Shown here: positions 11,771 through 22,625 of the stretch, in pieces
Position numbering within the stretch: position 1 is the first letter of the stretch
Layout of the letters: every line of letters begins with the position of its first letter
Source of the DNA: Steinernema hermaphroditum
Taxonomy: Eukaryota > Nematoda > Chromadorea > Rhabditida > Steinernematidae
NCBI GenBank assembly: GCA_030435675.1
Contig: CM059623.1
Location: 8,086,012-8,150,011 of the forward strand
DNA: 64,000 nucleotides
Reading direction: 5' to 3'
Program-made: the position numbers and the translations under genes
Notes under the pieces: generated by a model
What the model was told of the DNA's origin: nothing
Databases searched by the model: none
The model's input: only the letters and a program-made list of their open reading frames with translations

Positions 11771-14596
11771 ATGCCACATTCTCCGTCTCTTGACACCGTT
11801 TTCAGAACTGTGCAGTTCTTAGTGCATGAGCAACCGATGTTTCTGCTAGTGCTTGGGCTTCTCGCACTCTGTTTCCTGTTTATTCTCTACGTGAGGTCAA
11901 GAAGGTGATTTAACCTATACGAATCAAATATTTTTGTGTGACTCTTTCAGGGATCCTAATGTCATCGCCTTCTTCCATCCATATTGCAACGCCGGCGGAG
12001 GCGGCGAACGTGTTCTATGGTGTGCTATCAATGCAATGATTAGAGAGTAAGTTCCTTTACTTTTCAATAGAGCTTCAACAGGAATATATGATTCTGCCCT
12101 TTGAAAAAATCGATTTAATGTGGTTGTTTACTTCAAGTAGGAGTGAATGAGCGACCTTTGATCTTTGTATATGCGAAATCACTGTTGTTGTCATTCTTAC
12201 GGACAGAGAACAACACACATCGTTTTTTGCCTTCTTGAGAGGAGGTTTTAAGTGTTTATTTCACGGCCTGAAAGGCCAGCTTTGAGCATTTTGCGCATAT
12301 CATTTGCCTGCTCCGCAAGTAGCGGGCGCGCTGACGTCATGGCACGCCTAGGGGTAAGTCCTACTAAATGCGTTGATTGAGCGGTCATTGTGTCGGCCCG
12401 CTCGTCGTAAGAGAGGGAAAGTGGACGCTTCCTATAGGCCATGAACGTATTAATCCGCGATGGCTCCACGTGTCCCCGCCATTTTCTTACGCCGTCTATT
12501 TGGAAAGACATCTTTTCCGCTATTTCCATCTCCATCCATTTCCACAGCTGCACTTCGCCCTTCTCGAATATTCATTACAATATTCTAATGACTTGTAGAA
12601 ATGACGTCTTTGGTTGTCTTTCATCAGAACTGCGGTTGGAATTTAACAGTACTCTGCTCACTGCCCTTCTATACAACCCGCACGTAATAAGTGCTCAGAT
12701 TGACAGCTCAACTCCACTGCCTTGCATATGGTGTAAGTTTTCGCATTCAATTTGCTTTGATACCGTTCCTGTTTCATTAGTTTTTTTTCCTTGAGCCTCT
12801 GCTTCTTTAGTGCATTCCGTTCGCTTCAATCAAATCTCTTTGGAAGTCGAGCTGTCAAAAATGTAGGATATATATGTCAAGATCGTTCTGATGCTGCTAG
12901 GAATCAGACTCTGTAGGATAAGCCAGATAACTACTGCTTCCCCATTACGGCGTAATTCTATGCACTTAATTGGTTTGTTTGTATCAGAGATAGGCGAAAA
13001 GGGCATAGGATAGAATTTGTTGCATTCATACAGCTTCTTATATAGCTCCGCATTTTAGCCACTTACCACCTTCGGAAATGTAATTATTCAACATGAATGT
13101 CTCTCTGCTTTTTATGGTGTTTATTTGACGAACTGCTGTTTCAGGTATGGAGCCAAGAATGAAAGGCTTCGATTCGTTGTATACACAGGCGACTGCGATG
13201 CTGCTCCAGAAGAGATTCTTTCGAAGGCTCAGCGATGTTTCAATATCGACACTGGACGCGTCGAATTCGTTTACCTGAAGTTGCGGTTTCTGGTTGATTC
13301 GAAGTGCTATCCGGTGTTTACGATGATAGGACAAGCACTTGGAGGACTTTTTCTGGGAATGGAGGCTTTGTGGAAGTTGAGCCCCGGAGTCTTCATCGAT
13401 TCCATGGGTTATGCCTTTACATTGCCACTGTTCTCGCTGGCTGGGTCGAAAGTTGCGTGCTATGTTCACTACCCCACAATTAGCTGTGGTGAGAATTGCC
13501 TTATGGGTGCACATAAACAAGATACTTTCAGACATGATTGACGTTGTTGATGCCGGTAGTGCTGCACACAATAACGCGCGTTGGATCGCTAGGTCTTCGA
13601 TCCTGACGTCTCTAAAAGCACTGTACTACAGGGTATTCGCCCGGATCTATGGATTGTGTGGCTGGGCAAGTTCCGTCGTTATGGTCAATGGAAGGTGCGT
13701 TTCGGTAGTCCAGCGCGTTATCTACTGGCGCTTTTAGTTGGACGCACGGACATATCAAGCAGCTGTGGTTCTATTCGAAGCCTCGGATTGTTTTTCCACC
13801 CTGCAACGTTGAGCAGTTTCTACAGCTGAACGAAGCTTCCGAAAAGCTGCTACCGGAAGAAAAGCTTGAACGCGACAAGACATGTCAGATTCTGTCAGTA
13901 GGCCAAATTCGTCCGGAGAAGAACCACAGGCTTCAATTGGAAGCGCTTGCTCTGATCAGGAAAAGGCTGCTGGAGACTCTCGACGAGAAGAAAATTGCGG
14001 TAATTGAAAGGAATTTTCAAAACCGCTGACATCGTGGTTTAGGTCAACTTGGTGATTCTCGGTGGATGCAGAAACCACGACGACCAAAATCGGGTGAAGG
14101 AGCTCAAGGAATACTCATCACAGTTGGGTTTGGTGGAAGGTCGTGATGTCAGGTGGGCTCTAAACGCGCCATTTGACGACCTCTGCCAGAATTTGAAGGT
14201 GCAGGCATTCAGTCGTTATACATTTTACAGTGCTCATTGTAGGAGTCTTTAATCAGCTTCCATTCCATGTGGAACGAGCACTTCGGAATAGCAGTTGTCG
14301 ATGGAATTGCCAGCGGAAACATCATGGTGGCGCATAACTCTGGCGGTCCAAAGCTGGACATCGTTCAGGACAAGTACGGGTTCCTAGCCACCAGCCCTGA
14401 AGGTACTTTTTATGAGATTAATAAAGGTTACAGTACCGTCTGTTTAGAATATGCGGACAAGGTCTTGCAGATCCTACACATGAGTGCTGCGAAACGTGCC
14501 GAATACAGGGTTCGGGCAAAGGCACATGCCAAAAAGTTCTCTGATGAGAACTTCGCTGTGGACTGGAACGAGGCAGTCAAACCTATTATGATCTAA
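11771..14596 (+). CDS. alg-11: ALG11, GDP-mannose:dolichol-PP-oligosaccharide alpha-1,2-mannosyltransferase
   Basis: ER membrane glycosyltransferase (GT4) that adds the fourth and fifth mannoses to the dolichol-linked N-glycan precursor on the cytosolic face. Eight exons: 11771-11904, 11951-12046, 13145-13488, 13532-13694, 13738-13999, 14043-14198, 14243-14402 and 14448-14596, all in phase, 487 residues. It has an N-terminal membrane anchor ([19 protein letters not shown]), then the glycine-rich nucleotide-binding region typical of ALG11 ([19 protein letters not shown]), a second hydrophobic segment, and the C-terminal GT-B half with [11 protein letters not shown] and the EX7E-type donor site ([15 protein letters not shown]). 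A second possible start is ATG 11839, after an AG at 11810 that could accept a spliced leader. Intron 2 is about 1.1 kb, against about 40-50 bp for the other introns. Confidence 0.95.
12248..12553 (-). CDS. antisense open frame inside ALG11 intron 2, unknown
   Basis: A 101-codon frame on the minus strand, entirely within the only long ALG11 intron. The peptide is basic and ends in a helix-like stretch ([19 protein letters not shown]). An AATAAA overlaps the stop region on the same strand. I do not recognise the family. It may be a small nested gene, a piece of an inserted element, or chance. No terminal repeats were seen around it. Confidence 0.25.
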   Translation of the reverse strand: MQLWKWMEMEIAEKMSFQIDGVRKWRGHVEPSRINTFMAYRKRPLSLSYDERADTMTAQSTHLVGLTPRRAMTSARPLLAEQANDMRKMLKAGLSGREINT

Positions 14597-14996
14597 AAAC
14601 GGTGTGGTGAAATCAATCTCAGTGGAGGCAAAGACCGGTTCTGCATATAGCCCCGTTCCGGTTATTGGTCACTTTCACGCAACAACAGTGCGTACGCATT
14701 GTTCGCAAAAGCGATACCATCGCGATTTCCTTTCTTATCGATTCTTTTCTCCAATCTAGGTTTTCGATTGTCTCCCTTCATCTTAGACGCGGTGCGCTTC
14801 CCTGTCTTAGACGAATTCGGTTAAGTGTGCCTTAAAAATTGATTCATATTTATTATAATAAATGATTGCTAGTATCTCGTTTATCTGCTATTTACGGTTA
14901 TCTTCCGCGGTTACCTTTGCGGTCACAAGTGTAGTTGTATCTTTTGTTTTCAGACTAATTGACTGCAACGCCGCCGGTGTTCCCAATCGTTAAAAC
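14597..14996. other. ALG11-YKT6 intergenic spacer
   Basis: 400 bp between two same-strand genes. It contains AT-rich sequence with TTATTATAATAAATG near 14850 (possible poly(A) region for ALG11) and a T-rich tract ending TTTTCAG at about 14946-14953, a plausible trans-splice acceptor for YKT6. No gene seen. Confidence 0.5.
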
Positions 14997-15740
14997 ATGA
15001 AGGTTTACGGTATTATGGTCTTCCACAAGGAGACGAGCGCAGATAAGAAAGTCAAACTGATGAAGTCGGCCTTTGACTTGTCCAGCTTCAGTTTTTTCCA
15101 AAGGAATTCCGTAAAGGTTGGTCTTCTATTTTGAATAAAATTCTACCCTCACTTCCAGGAGTTCATGGAATTCACGGGAAAGCTTCTCGTCGAAAGGAAC
15201 AATGTACCAAGTCGGTCGTCCATGCAAGAAAACGAATATTTTTGCCATACTTACATCAGGCAAGATGGTCTTTCCGGCGTTTGCGTGACAGATGGGGAGT
15301 ACCAAAAGCGAGTGGCGTTCACCATGCTGACGAAGGTGCTCGATGACTTCTCGCAGAAAGTCCATTCAGTTCAGTGGGTTAGTGCCCTATCTCATGGTTC
15401 GTTCATCCCGGAGACGTCGATTTCAGGCCCAAATTAAGAGCGAGAAAGACTGCACGTATGTTGGACTTCCCGAACTGCTGACCAAGTGGCAAAATCCGCG
15501 CGAAGCCGATGCGATGACTCGAGTTCAGGTGGTTCATCCGCATTCCTGCCCTCTCAAAACAACAAATTACAGGAGGAGGTTGAAGAGACGAAGATTGTTC
15601 TCCACAACACTATCCAATCCGTCCTCGATCGTGGAGAGAAGCTCGACGATCTGGTTAAAGCGAGTGAGGGACTCTCGGACCAGAGCAAAATGTTTTATAC
15701 CCAGGCGCGAAAAATGAACAAGTGCTGCTCGTGGACGTAA
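14997..15740 (+). CDS. ykt-6: YKT6-type R-SNARE (longin domain, lipidated C-terminus)
   Basis: Vesicle-fusion SNARE acting in ER-Golgi, Golgi and autophagosome fusion. Exons 14997-15116, 15159-15377, 15427-15528 and 15573-15740 join in phase 0 to give 202 residues, the normal YKT6 length. The N-terminal longin domain starts [12 protein letters not shown]. The SNARE motif is in the last exon ([20 protein letters not shown], then [13 protein letters not shown]), with the central zero-layer Arg in LDRGEK. There is no transmembrane segment; instead the C-terminus is NKCCSWT, giving the adjacent Cys pair used for palmitoylation and prenylation. The final CSWT is an unusual CAAX ending compared with the usual CAIM. 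Confidence 0.95.
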
Positions 15741-16105
15741 GAGTTCGATTTTCGTGAGCACTTGCCGTCGCGTCCATATCGCTGTTTGTATATCGTCGTC
15801 GATTTTCTGAGATCTAGTGAACGTTATGTGTGATCTTGTCCACTTTTCGATCGATCTGGGCGGGTGCTAATTCTTTCTGTAATCTTCCTATCATAAGGCC
15901 ATTTTTTACATATTCTTGCTTTTTGAACTTATGTACAAGTAATTTTATTCTCTAACTTATTCTCATATATATTTCAGTTCATGAAATGGAAATGTATATA
16001 AAGTGCAGAGCAATTTTGTAGCTATGCTGTAGTCTGTGCAATAAGGTTGTGTCGTGGCCTAAGAGAAACATATGTCTGAAATCCCTCATTCGTCCGAAGC
16101 TAGAG
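15741..16105. other. convergent 3' region of YKT6 and the secreted-protein gene
   Basis: 365 bp of AT-rich sequence with no open frame of interest. It probably carries both 3' UTRs and poly(A) signals. Confidence 0.5.
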
Positions 16106-16878
16106 TCACATTACATGGAAGACGCCGTACATGAATTGTCGAATCTGTGCCGATTCTGCTTCGGTTAATTTCAGCCGATGGATGTTCTCGTTGATGATCG
16201 CCTTCATCTCGTCGTCTTTCAGTTCTTCTTCTAGGCGCTGCAAAGTGATCACAGTGTGCCACTGTCGTGGCCAACTTACGGCCAGGCGAAGAAGATCCTT
16301 CGGGGAGATGGAAGTGAGGAACCGCATGAAGTGGGGCGGCGGCGACGATGTGAGGAATGCGTTGAAGATCTGGCCGAAGGACTCGCGAAGCGTGGTTTGG
16401 TTCGCTTCCGGAAGTTGGTTAAACTTCGAGAGGAAAAAGCGCCGCTCGGACTCGGTGTCGTTCAGATTGCTCCACACGTTGAGGAGGTCCTTCTCGCCGT
16501 TCGTGAAGTTCAGCACCACCCTGTCGGCGATCTCGATGGCTTCGGCATGTGGCGACGAGCCGAGGAAGCTCTTCGTGGCGTCACGCTCCTTGTGCGAGCA
16601 GAACTCGAGGGCCTGAAGGAGAGAGACGGTCCGGAGGACGCGAGGGAGCTCACTTTTGACTGGACAAAGACGGCGATCTGATCGAGAGCGGCGATGGACG
16701 CCAAACGGTCCATTTGGAGGCGCACTTCCGGCTGAAGACTCGCGGCGACGCGAATCTTCGCGAAGCAGGCGGCGACAGCGCCGTTCCGTTCGGTCGCTGG
16801 CTCCGAAGGGCTGCGACCAGAGGCGATGGCTCCAGAAGCGACGTGGAGGAGGAAGAGGGCCGTATGGGAGAGGCGCAT
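16106..16878 (-). CDS. secreted protein of unknown function
   Basis: Starts at ATG 16878 with a signal peptide (MRLSHTALFLLHVASGAIAS). Introns lie at about 16630-16672 and 16230-16277 on the minus strand. The mature protein is mostly helical and charged, about 220 residues, with one N-glycosylation sequon in NLNDTES and another in LNFTNG. I recognise no domain; nematodes have several lineage-specific families of small helical secreted proteins and this could belong to one. An AG occurs about 10 bp before the ATG. The CEP104-like gene ends 174 bp upstream on the same strand, so co-transcription is possible. Confidence 0.7.
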
Positions 16879-17052
16879 CGAAGGGGACTGGAATCGCGCC
16901 ACGCTAATTACGCTGCGAACGGTCCGAATTGAAATCCGGTTACCGAAAATCGCGTTTAGGCAGTGCGCTTGCAGACGAGTGCCGTTCAGAGGGACCACGA
17001 GAGAGATTCTTTATCGGAAGAAAACATTCTTTATCGATTGAAGGAGATTCAG

Positions 17053-18913
17053 TCACCCCTTGATGTCCTCCTTTTCCTTCCTCTCCTTCTCCTGCTGGTC
17101 GACCACCTTCCGGTAGGCCTCGCGAATCTGCTCCGCGGTGAGCTGGTTCTTGGGCCTCGGAGGCGGCTTCGGGCTCTCCGTCTTCGCGGGCGTCTCTGCT
17201 CTCCGAGGCGGCGATGGGGACTTAGGCGACATCGGCGTCTTCGATCGGTTAGGGACGGTCGACGCCCGGGAGCGGGGGGCGGCAGATGCCCTCCCCGATG
17301 GGAGATTCGAGGGGTTCCGACTCGGATTACGCTTGCCGTTGGCGAGGGCGAACTTGGCGACTTTCTGGGTGAGCTGAAGCGGAAAGGGGCGTTCGGGGAA
17401 CGGGGAAGGCGCCCACCTTGTCAACGGACTCCATGAAGTTCAGAGCGGTGCTTCTGAAAAGAGTCGCTGAGCCACGAGCAAGAGGGCGGCCTTACGAGGC
17501 GGACAGGGGCACTCCGCTGAGTCCCTTCCGGGGGTTATTGTAGCAGTCCTTCTTGAGATGTTTTCGCCAGTCGGTAACCGCTACGGAGCACAGCGGACAC
17601 CACTTGGCGCCACTCGGCGGCATTTGCTCTAGAAGGAGACTCCCGAACGGAACGAACCCTGCGCCTACTTCTGCAGAGGGGGTGGTCGTCGTCGTGGCGG
17701 TCTTTCGCCAGGCCACACAGGGCGCACCGTATAAGGGCGTCCTTGGCGAAGTCGCAGCGATTCAGCTGGTGGTCAGTCAGCTGGGCCACCTGAAGCGCTG
17801 TTAGGGGAGCGGGAGCGCGTCGGATCCACCTCGATGGCGCGGTCGCAGAAGGTGCAGATGTGGACGACGGGACAGCGTTCGGCATAGTGCAGCTTGAGGA
17901 GGCTCTCCCTCCCGAGCTCCCGCCCTTCTTCTCCACAGAACTTGCACTCCCTGAAGGCCGCCTTAGGCGTGCTCCCCGAACAGACCTACCCGTAGTCGAC
18001 GGGAAGCCCGAAAGGATCGTTCTCCTTGGGGCGTTGCTTCGGCCGCTCGCCCTCCTCCTTACCGTACTCGCTGAGTCTCCGGTTCCTCTTCACTTCTCTC
18101 TGCGGCGTCGGCGCCCTCTGCGTCGACTTCGGCCGAGTAGTCGAGGGCGGTCTCTCCTCCTTCCGCTTCGACGAAGGGTGCCTCGTGTCCTCGACCTTCT
18201 TTGCCGGCTTCTTGTAGCCGACGCGCTCGCGTCTTCGGGCGCTGAAACTGCGAACTTCCCGGAGGGGCACGTCCTCGTCGCGCCCTGCGTTCTTCTGCGC
18301 CTCCTCAAAGCGCCGCTCCTCCGCCAGCTCCTTCGCCGTCTCCGGCGTCCACTTCGACTCCACTCCGAAAGCCTCCAGCTGCGTCGAGTCCATCAGAAGG
18401 TCCGTGTAGCTCCCATGCATCGCCGAGTTCTTCACCTCGCGCATCTTGGCCGCGATGCGAGCCGCTTCCTCCAGTTCCCCGCCGTAGATCGCCTTCGAGC
18501 GGAGAGAGTGCAGCTCCACGAGTTTCTCCTCCGCTTTCGCCAGCTCCTCGCAGGCCGCCTGACAGAGCTGGGCCTGAAACTGGGTTCTTCCAGCGCCTCC
18601 GGTCGGGACCCACCTTGACTTCGAATCCTTGGCGCGCGGAGTCGATCTGCTTCCTCCTCAGATTCGCCTTCATCGTCCGCAGCGAACTCAGCGGGTCCTC
18701 TCCGATGTAAGCATTCTTCTGAATGTACCCCTCGGGGACGTAGCCGTAGCTCTCCTCCCTCCGCGGCCTCTCCGTCTCCTTCGGGGAAGACTTCGGAGGC
18801 GGTGTCGGCGCCTTCGGGAACTCACTCTTCGCCCTCCGATCATCGAGTTTCGCGTTCCTCCGCCTCAGGTACTCATCGTAGTAGAGGTCCTCCGAGGCGA
18901 CGTTCGTCGCCAT
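17053..18913 (-). CDS. CEP104-like centriole/cilium protein (coiled coil plus zinc fingers)
   Basis: CEP104 acts at the ciliary tip and distal centriole with CP110/CEP97. Read on the minus strand from ATG 18913: a low-complexity Pro/Lys-rich N-terminus; a helical UVR-like segment (GGELEEAARIAAKMREVKNS); a basic linker; then a C-terminal block of Cys/His fingers. These are ECKFCGEEG...HYAERCPVVHICTFCDRAIE, then VAQLTDHQLNRCDFAKD, RCALCGLA, and KWCPLCSVAVTDWRKHLKK, matching the tandem finger array of CEP104. Small introns keep the frame, for example GAG|gtggat...cag|GTGGCC. A basic tail ends at 17053. The N-terminal jelly-roll and TOG regions of vertebrate CEP104 are not seen, so this is either a short nematode form or has missing 5' exons. 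Confidence 0.75.
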
Positions 18914-19164
18914 CGTCTCCCCTTCGACTACGGCGCCGTTGCCGGGCAAAGGGACAATCGCTTTATTAATGTATGCACAAGTCGCTTATGGATTCTGACG
19001 GGGCGAAGCCGATTCGCTTCTTGACGACGTCGTAGACAATGTAGAACTGACGGATGAAAAGGTCACCGAGGATTCACTGGGGCCCTTCGGTCACCTCGAT
19101 GGGTGCTACAAGGATGTACTAGACGCTACCATTAGGCATGCACAAGGGGTCCACCACGACGGAG

Positions 19165-19918
19165 CAAGACAACTCACCGCGGAGGACAACTCGCCGCGGC
19201 CAACTCGCCGCGGGACAACTCGCCGCCGGCCAACTCACCGCGGGGGCAACTCGCCGCGGAGGACAACTCGCCGCCAGCCAACTCGCCGCCGGCCAACTCG
19301 CCGCGGGGACAACTCACCGCGGAGGACAACTCGCCGCCGGCCAACTCACCGCCGGCCAACTCACCGCGGGGGCAACTCGCCGCGGAGGACAACTCGCCGC
19401 GGAGGACAACTCACCGCGGAGGACAACTCGCCGCCGGCCAACTCACCGCGGGGGCAACTCGCCGCGGAGGACAACTCGCCGCCAGCCAACTCGCCGCCGG
19501 CCAACTCGCCGCGGGGACAACTCACCGCGGAGGACAACTCGCCGCCGGCCAACTCACCGCGGGGGCAACTCGCCGCGGAGGACAACTCGCCGCGGAGGAC
19601 AACTCACCGCGGAGGACAACTCGCCGCCGGCCAACTCACCGCGGGGACAACTCACCGCGGAGGACAACTCACCGCGGGGACAACTCACCGCGGAGGACAA
19701 CTCGCCGCCGGCCAACTCGCCGCCGGCCAACTCACCGCCGGCCAACTCGCCGCCGGCCAACTCGCCGCCGGCCAACTCGCCGCCGGCCAACTCACCGCCG
19801 GCCAACTCGCCGCGGGGACAACTCACCGCGGGGACAACTCACCGCGGAGGACAACTCACCGCGGAGGACAACTCGCCGCCGGCCAACTCACCGCCGGCCA
19901 ACTCACCGCCGGCCAACT
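19165..19918. repeat. GC-rich minisatellite with 15/16/17-bp units
   Basis: About 750 bp of tandem units ending in CAACTCRCC. Three unit types differ in length: GCCGGCCAACTCRCC (15), GCGGGGACAACTCRCC (16) and GCGGAGGACAACTCRCC (17). A longer order is visible: a run of mixed units starting near 19222 recurs near 19438. No unit contains a stop, so the plus strand stays open from 19138 to 19920 (260 codons, Pro-Ala-Asn-Ser and Gln-Leu-Ala-Ala-Gly repeats), and long minus-strand frames also exist. I do not call this a gene. It lies about 250 bp upstream of the CEP104-like start. Confidence 0.95.
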
Positions 19919-19920
19919 AA

Positions 19921-20306
19921 TATAAATAATAATGTACTGTTGTGTAAAAAATAAATAAAGTAGAAAAATAAAAGAACCTTGGTGGGGTTGCTTCACGAAT
20001 TCCGCTTCCGCCGCTTCGTGGCGGGACCTGGTCGCTTTCTGGCTAGTTTTTGGCCTGTCATTCCGTGCAGATCAGTCCGTTCGCACTAATTCCGATGGCA
20101 AATCACTAATGAACTCGAAAGCTATCGATTGATACCAAATTATCAAAAATCCCAAAAATTTGACTTTTTTCGGGCATTTTTCGACCTCTTTTTTAACTTT
20201 TCTCGACACTCAGGACATTTGAACGAAATTCATTATTTTTTTCTTTAAAATTAAAATTCATTTCTCTGCGAATAATGCATGATATCAAAATTCGGCTCTA
20301 TGCAAG
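19921..20306. other. AT-rich flank of the minisatellite
   Basis: A change from GC-rich to AT-rich sequence, with AATAAA-like runs near 19940-19970. No coding potential seen. Confidence 0.5.
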
Positions 20307-20745
20307 AAGTGTGAACATAATTTTCGTGTGCACAGAATTCCAAACGTGTGCACATAATTAATTTCGTAAGAAGGTAAAGTTAGAATTTTCTTGCTTCTAC
20401 GCTTCGCTAGAAAGGAAATTTAGGATTTTCTTGCTACGACGCTTCGCTTAGGCAAACCCCGGCTTGGCTTAGGCTCCGGCTTAGGACTATGCCTATGAAT
20501 TTTAAGCGAGCCCGAAGGGCGCGCCCTGTAGTCTTGATAAATCCATAGGCCTAAGCTGGAGCCTAAGACGAGCCGGGGTTTGCCTAAGCGAAGTCTGGAT
20601 GTTAGCCCGTTCCAAAAAAATGAATACAGAGCTCGTCTGCGGTCCGGCCGCAGCCTAAATCCTAACTTTACCTTCTTACGAAATTAATTGTGTGCGCACA
20701 TGCGGAATTATATGCACACGAAATTCATCATGTGCCCACTTTTTG
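20307..20745. mobile_element. foldback (MITE-like) element, copy 1
   Basis: Long imperfect terminal inverted repeats of roughly 75 bp: the left arm contains AATTAATTTCGTAAGAAGG followed by TAAAGTTAG, and the right arm (about 20655-20740) is its reverse complement. Inside, 20441-20590 is a second palindrome in which GGCAAACCCCGGCTTGGCTT is mirrored by a block ending GCCGGGGTTTGCCTAAGC. No transposase. The core recurs in the element at about 52 kb. Outer ends are approximate and I could not fix a target-site duplication. Confidence 0.75.
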
Positions 20746-21484
20746 CAGAGAACCCAAAATTCATATGTTGAAGTTGTGCGCCGTTGTCTCCTGAACATTT
20801 TGCGCACCGAACGGCCACGAGGCACGTAAGATTGAGAAAGTTATTTCGCTTGTAAGCTAGGTGATTTTGAGCTAACATGAAAGTGTCAGAAAGTCAGAAC
20901 ATCGACCGTTTTTCGAACGGTTTTGTATTTCACTAATGGAACGCGTGGTGCTGGCCAGCCGCGGACGGAAAAATGAGCCATTTGACACACCGTGAGTTAT
21001 CTTTTGTGTCTTTCATGCGAGGTACTTCCTGTTTCAAGTTGGTCTGTGTGCGTCGGAGAATCCATATTTTCGTTCAGAAGTTGAGTGATAGGCTCGCCTC
21101 GATTCTCTCCCCCCCCCGCGCATGGAGCTCGCCCTCGATTCGCGCATCACTCAGGAACAGTTCACTATAAAGATCACTCGAACAGGAACGGTAACTCGTG
21201 AGCTGTGTTCAATTCTTTCTGTGTCTCACGGTCTTGAGACATGAGTCATGACTCACATGGTGAGATACAGAAAGAATCGCCCACAAGTCAGCAGCCTTGA
21301 ATCTCATTCCAATTTTTTGCCCGTACACGGTGGATGAGTGATGCGCGACTCTTGCGCGTGGCTCATATATCAGCAAACCACATAAAAAGGAACCTAAAAA
21401 TCGCAAACAAAAATTTGAGACACAGCCTGCGTCTCAGAAGTATGGCCCAGCCTTCAGACGATGACTTCAGGCTCCTTTCCAGAT
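20746..21484. other. spacer in the repeat island
   Basis: About 740 bp with a C8 tract near 21110 and several short AT-rich blocks. No gene recognised. Confidence 0.4.
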
Positions 21485-21930
21485 CTGTACTAACAAGGGA
21501 CTGTTCCCAAGTGATACACGCCGATCGAGCTGATATTTGCCACGGTGGTAGAGGTGCATCTGAGAAGTCACGCACACAAAAACTCGTGTGCCCAAAATGA
21601 AGCTATCCACCCTAAACAGGGCCCCGAAGTTACCAAAATTCACGACACTCAATACTAGTGCCATTGAATTGCAATGGTACGTTGTGCTCGTGTGGTCGAG
21701 GGGTAGTGCTCTGAGACGCCTGTCTACGGTCTCGGGTTCGAGCCCAACCAGGTTTTATTGTGCTTCCATCTTCTTTCTTCTAACCATAACAGCATATTTT
21801 CACATCTCCTGGCGTTTACCAACACTGATCATTGGTTTGGAACCCTTTGCAGGAATCGGAACTGGTAACCCGAATTTCACCTTTGTCGTGGAGTTGATTT
21901 TCGTTCTTTCGCGCTCCCCCTTCTCCCCTT
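21485..21930 (+). mobile_element. repeat with tRNA-like Pol III core (SINE-like), copy 1
   Basis: First of three related copies. It opens with AACAAGGGACTGTTCCCAAG, continues through CCAAAATTCACGACACTCAA, and at about 21687-21752 carries a tRNA-like segment: A-box-like TGGTCGAGGGG and B-box GGGTTCGAGCC about 40 bp apart. The 3' part includes AACTGGTAACCCGAATTTCA. No tRNA fold is complete, so this is not a functional tRNA gene. Confidence 0.75.
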
Positions 21931-22061
21931 ATCGTTTAAGATGTCAGAACGACAGATCCTATTCGATTCTGGCCAATACAAACACATATACACGTAAATG
22001 CCTTCTGAAAGTCGCGTTTTATTGAATATAGCCAACTTTGCTGGCTCAGCGGCAACTGTTT

Positions 22062-22130
22062 ATGTGGTCGAGCTGGATAGTCTCTTGGTTGCCGTTTTTG
22101 GGATCCGAGTTCGACACCCATCCCAGCCAT
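22062..22130 (+). repeat. second, diverged tRNA-like segment
   Basis: TGGTCGAGCTGGATAG followed about 35 bp later by GAGTTCGACACC resembles an A/B-box pair. It lies between copies 1 and 2 and begins near TGGCTCAGCGGCAACTG. It is either a degenerate SINE head or a tRNA relic. It does not form a full cloverleaf by eye. Confidence 0.4.
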
Positions 22131-22149
22131 TCTTCTTTGGTTTGATGTC

Positions 22150-22625
22150 CTGAGGTAATTAGCAAAAGAGAGGGGACCGTGAAAGAACGAAAAACAGCTT
22201 CACCACAAAAGTGAAATCTGGGTTACCAGTTCGGATTCGTGCAAAGGGTTTTTTAGGCTACATTTGATGCAAGACAAGAAACGGTGTTGTTAAACACCAA
22301 GAAACATAATAATGTACAGTTTCGGTGAAAAGAAGGAAAATCGAAACATAATAGATTCTCTGTGGGAATCGAACTCGAGACCTTAGACTGCCGTCTCAGA
22401 GCACTACACCTCGACCACACGAGCACAGCGTGCCATTGCAATTCAATGGCACTAGTATTGAGTGTCGTGAATTTTGGTAACTTCGGGGCCCTGCTTAGGG
22501 TGGATAGCTTCATTTTGGGCACGCGAGTTTTTGTGTGCGTGACTTCTCAGATGCACCTCTACCACCGTGCCAAATATCAGCTCGATTGGCGTGTATCACT
22601 TGGGAACAATCCCTTGTAAGTCAGC
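22150..22625 (-). mobile_element. SINE-like repeat, copy 2 (inverted)
   Basis: The reverse complement matches copies 1 and 3 along most of its length. The tRNA-like segment is at about 22364-22435 (minus; B-box-like GAGTTCGATTCC). The region after it shares with copy 3 the blocks TTTTCACCGAAACTGTACAT and AACAACACCGTTT. By eye it is about 90 percent identical to copy 1 over the upstream half. Confidence 0.75.

Noticed and set aside
17860..18618. 252-codon plus-strand frame
   Set aside because: Antisense of the CEP104-like gene; Leu/Arg-rich shadow.
19138..19920. 260-codon plus-strand frame over the minisatellite, plus three long minus-strand frames
   Set aside because: Every frame is open because the repeat units lack stop codons; no start context, splice sites or non-repeat sequence supports a protein.
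21687..21752. tRNA gene
   Set aside because: A- and B-box-like motifs are present, but no full acceptor stem or anticodon arm pairs, and the sequence is part of a dispersed repeat.
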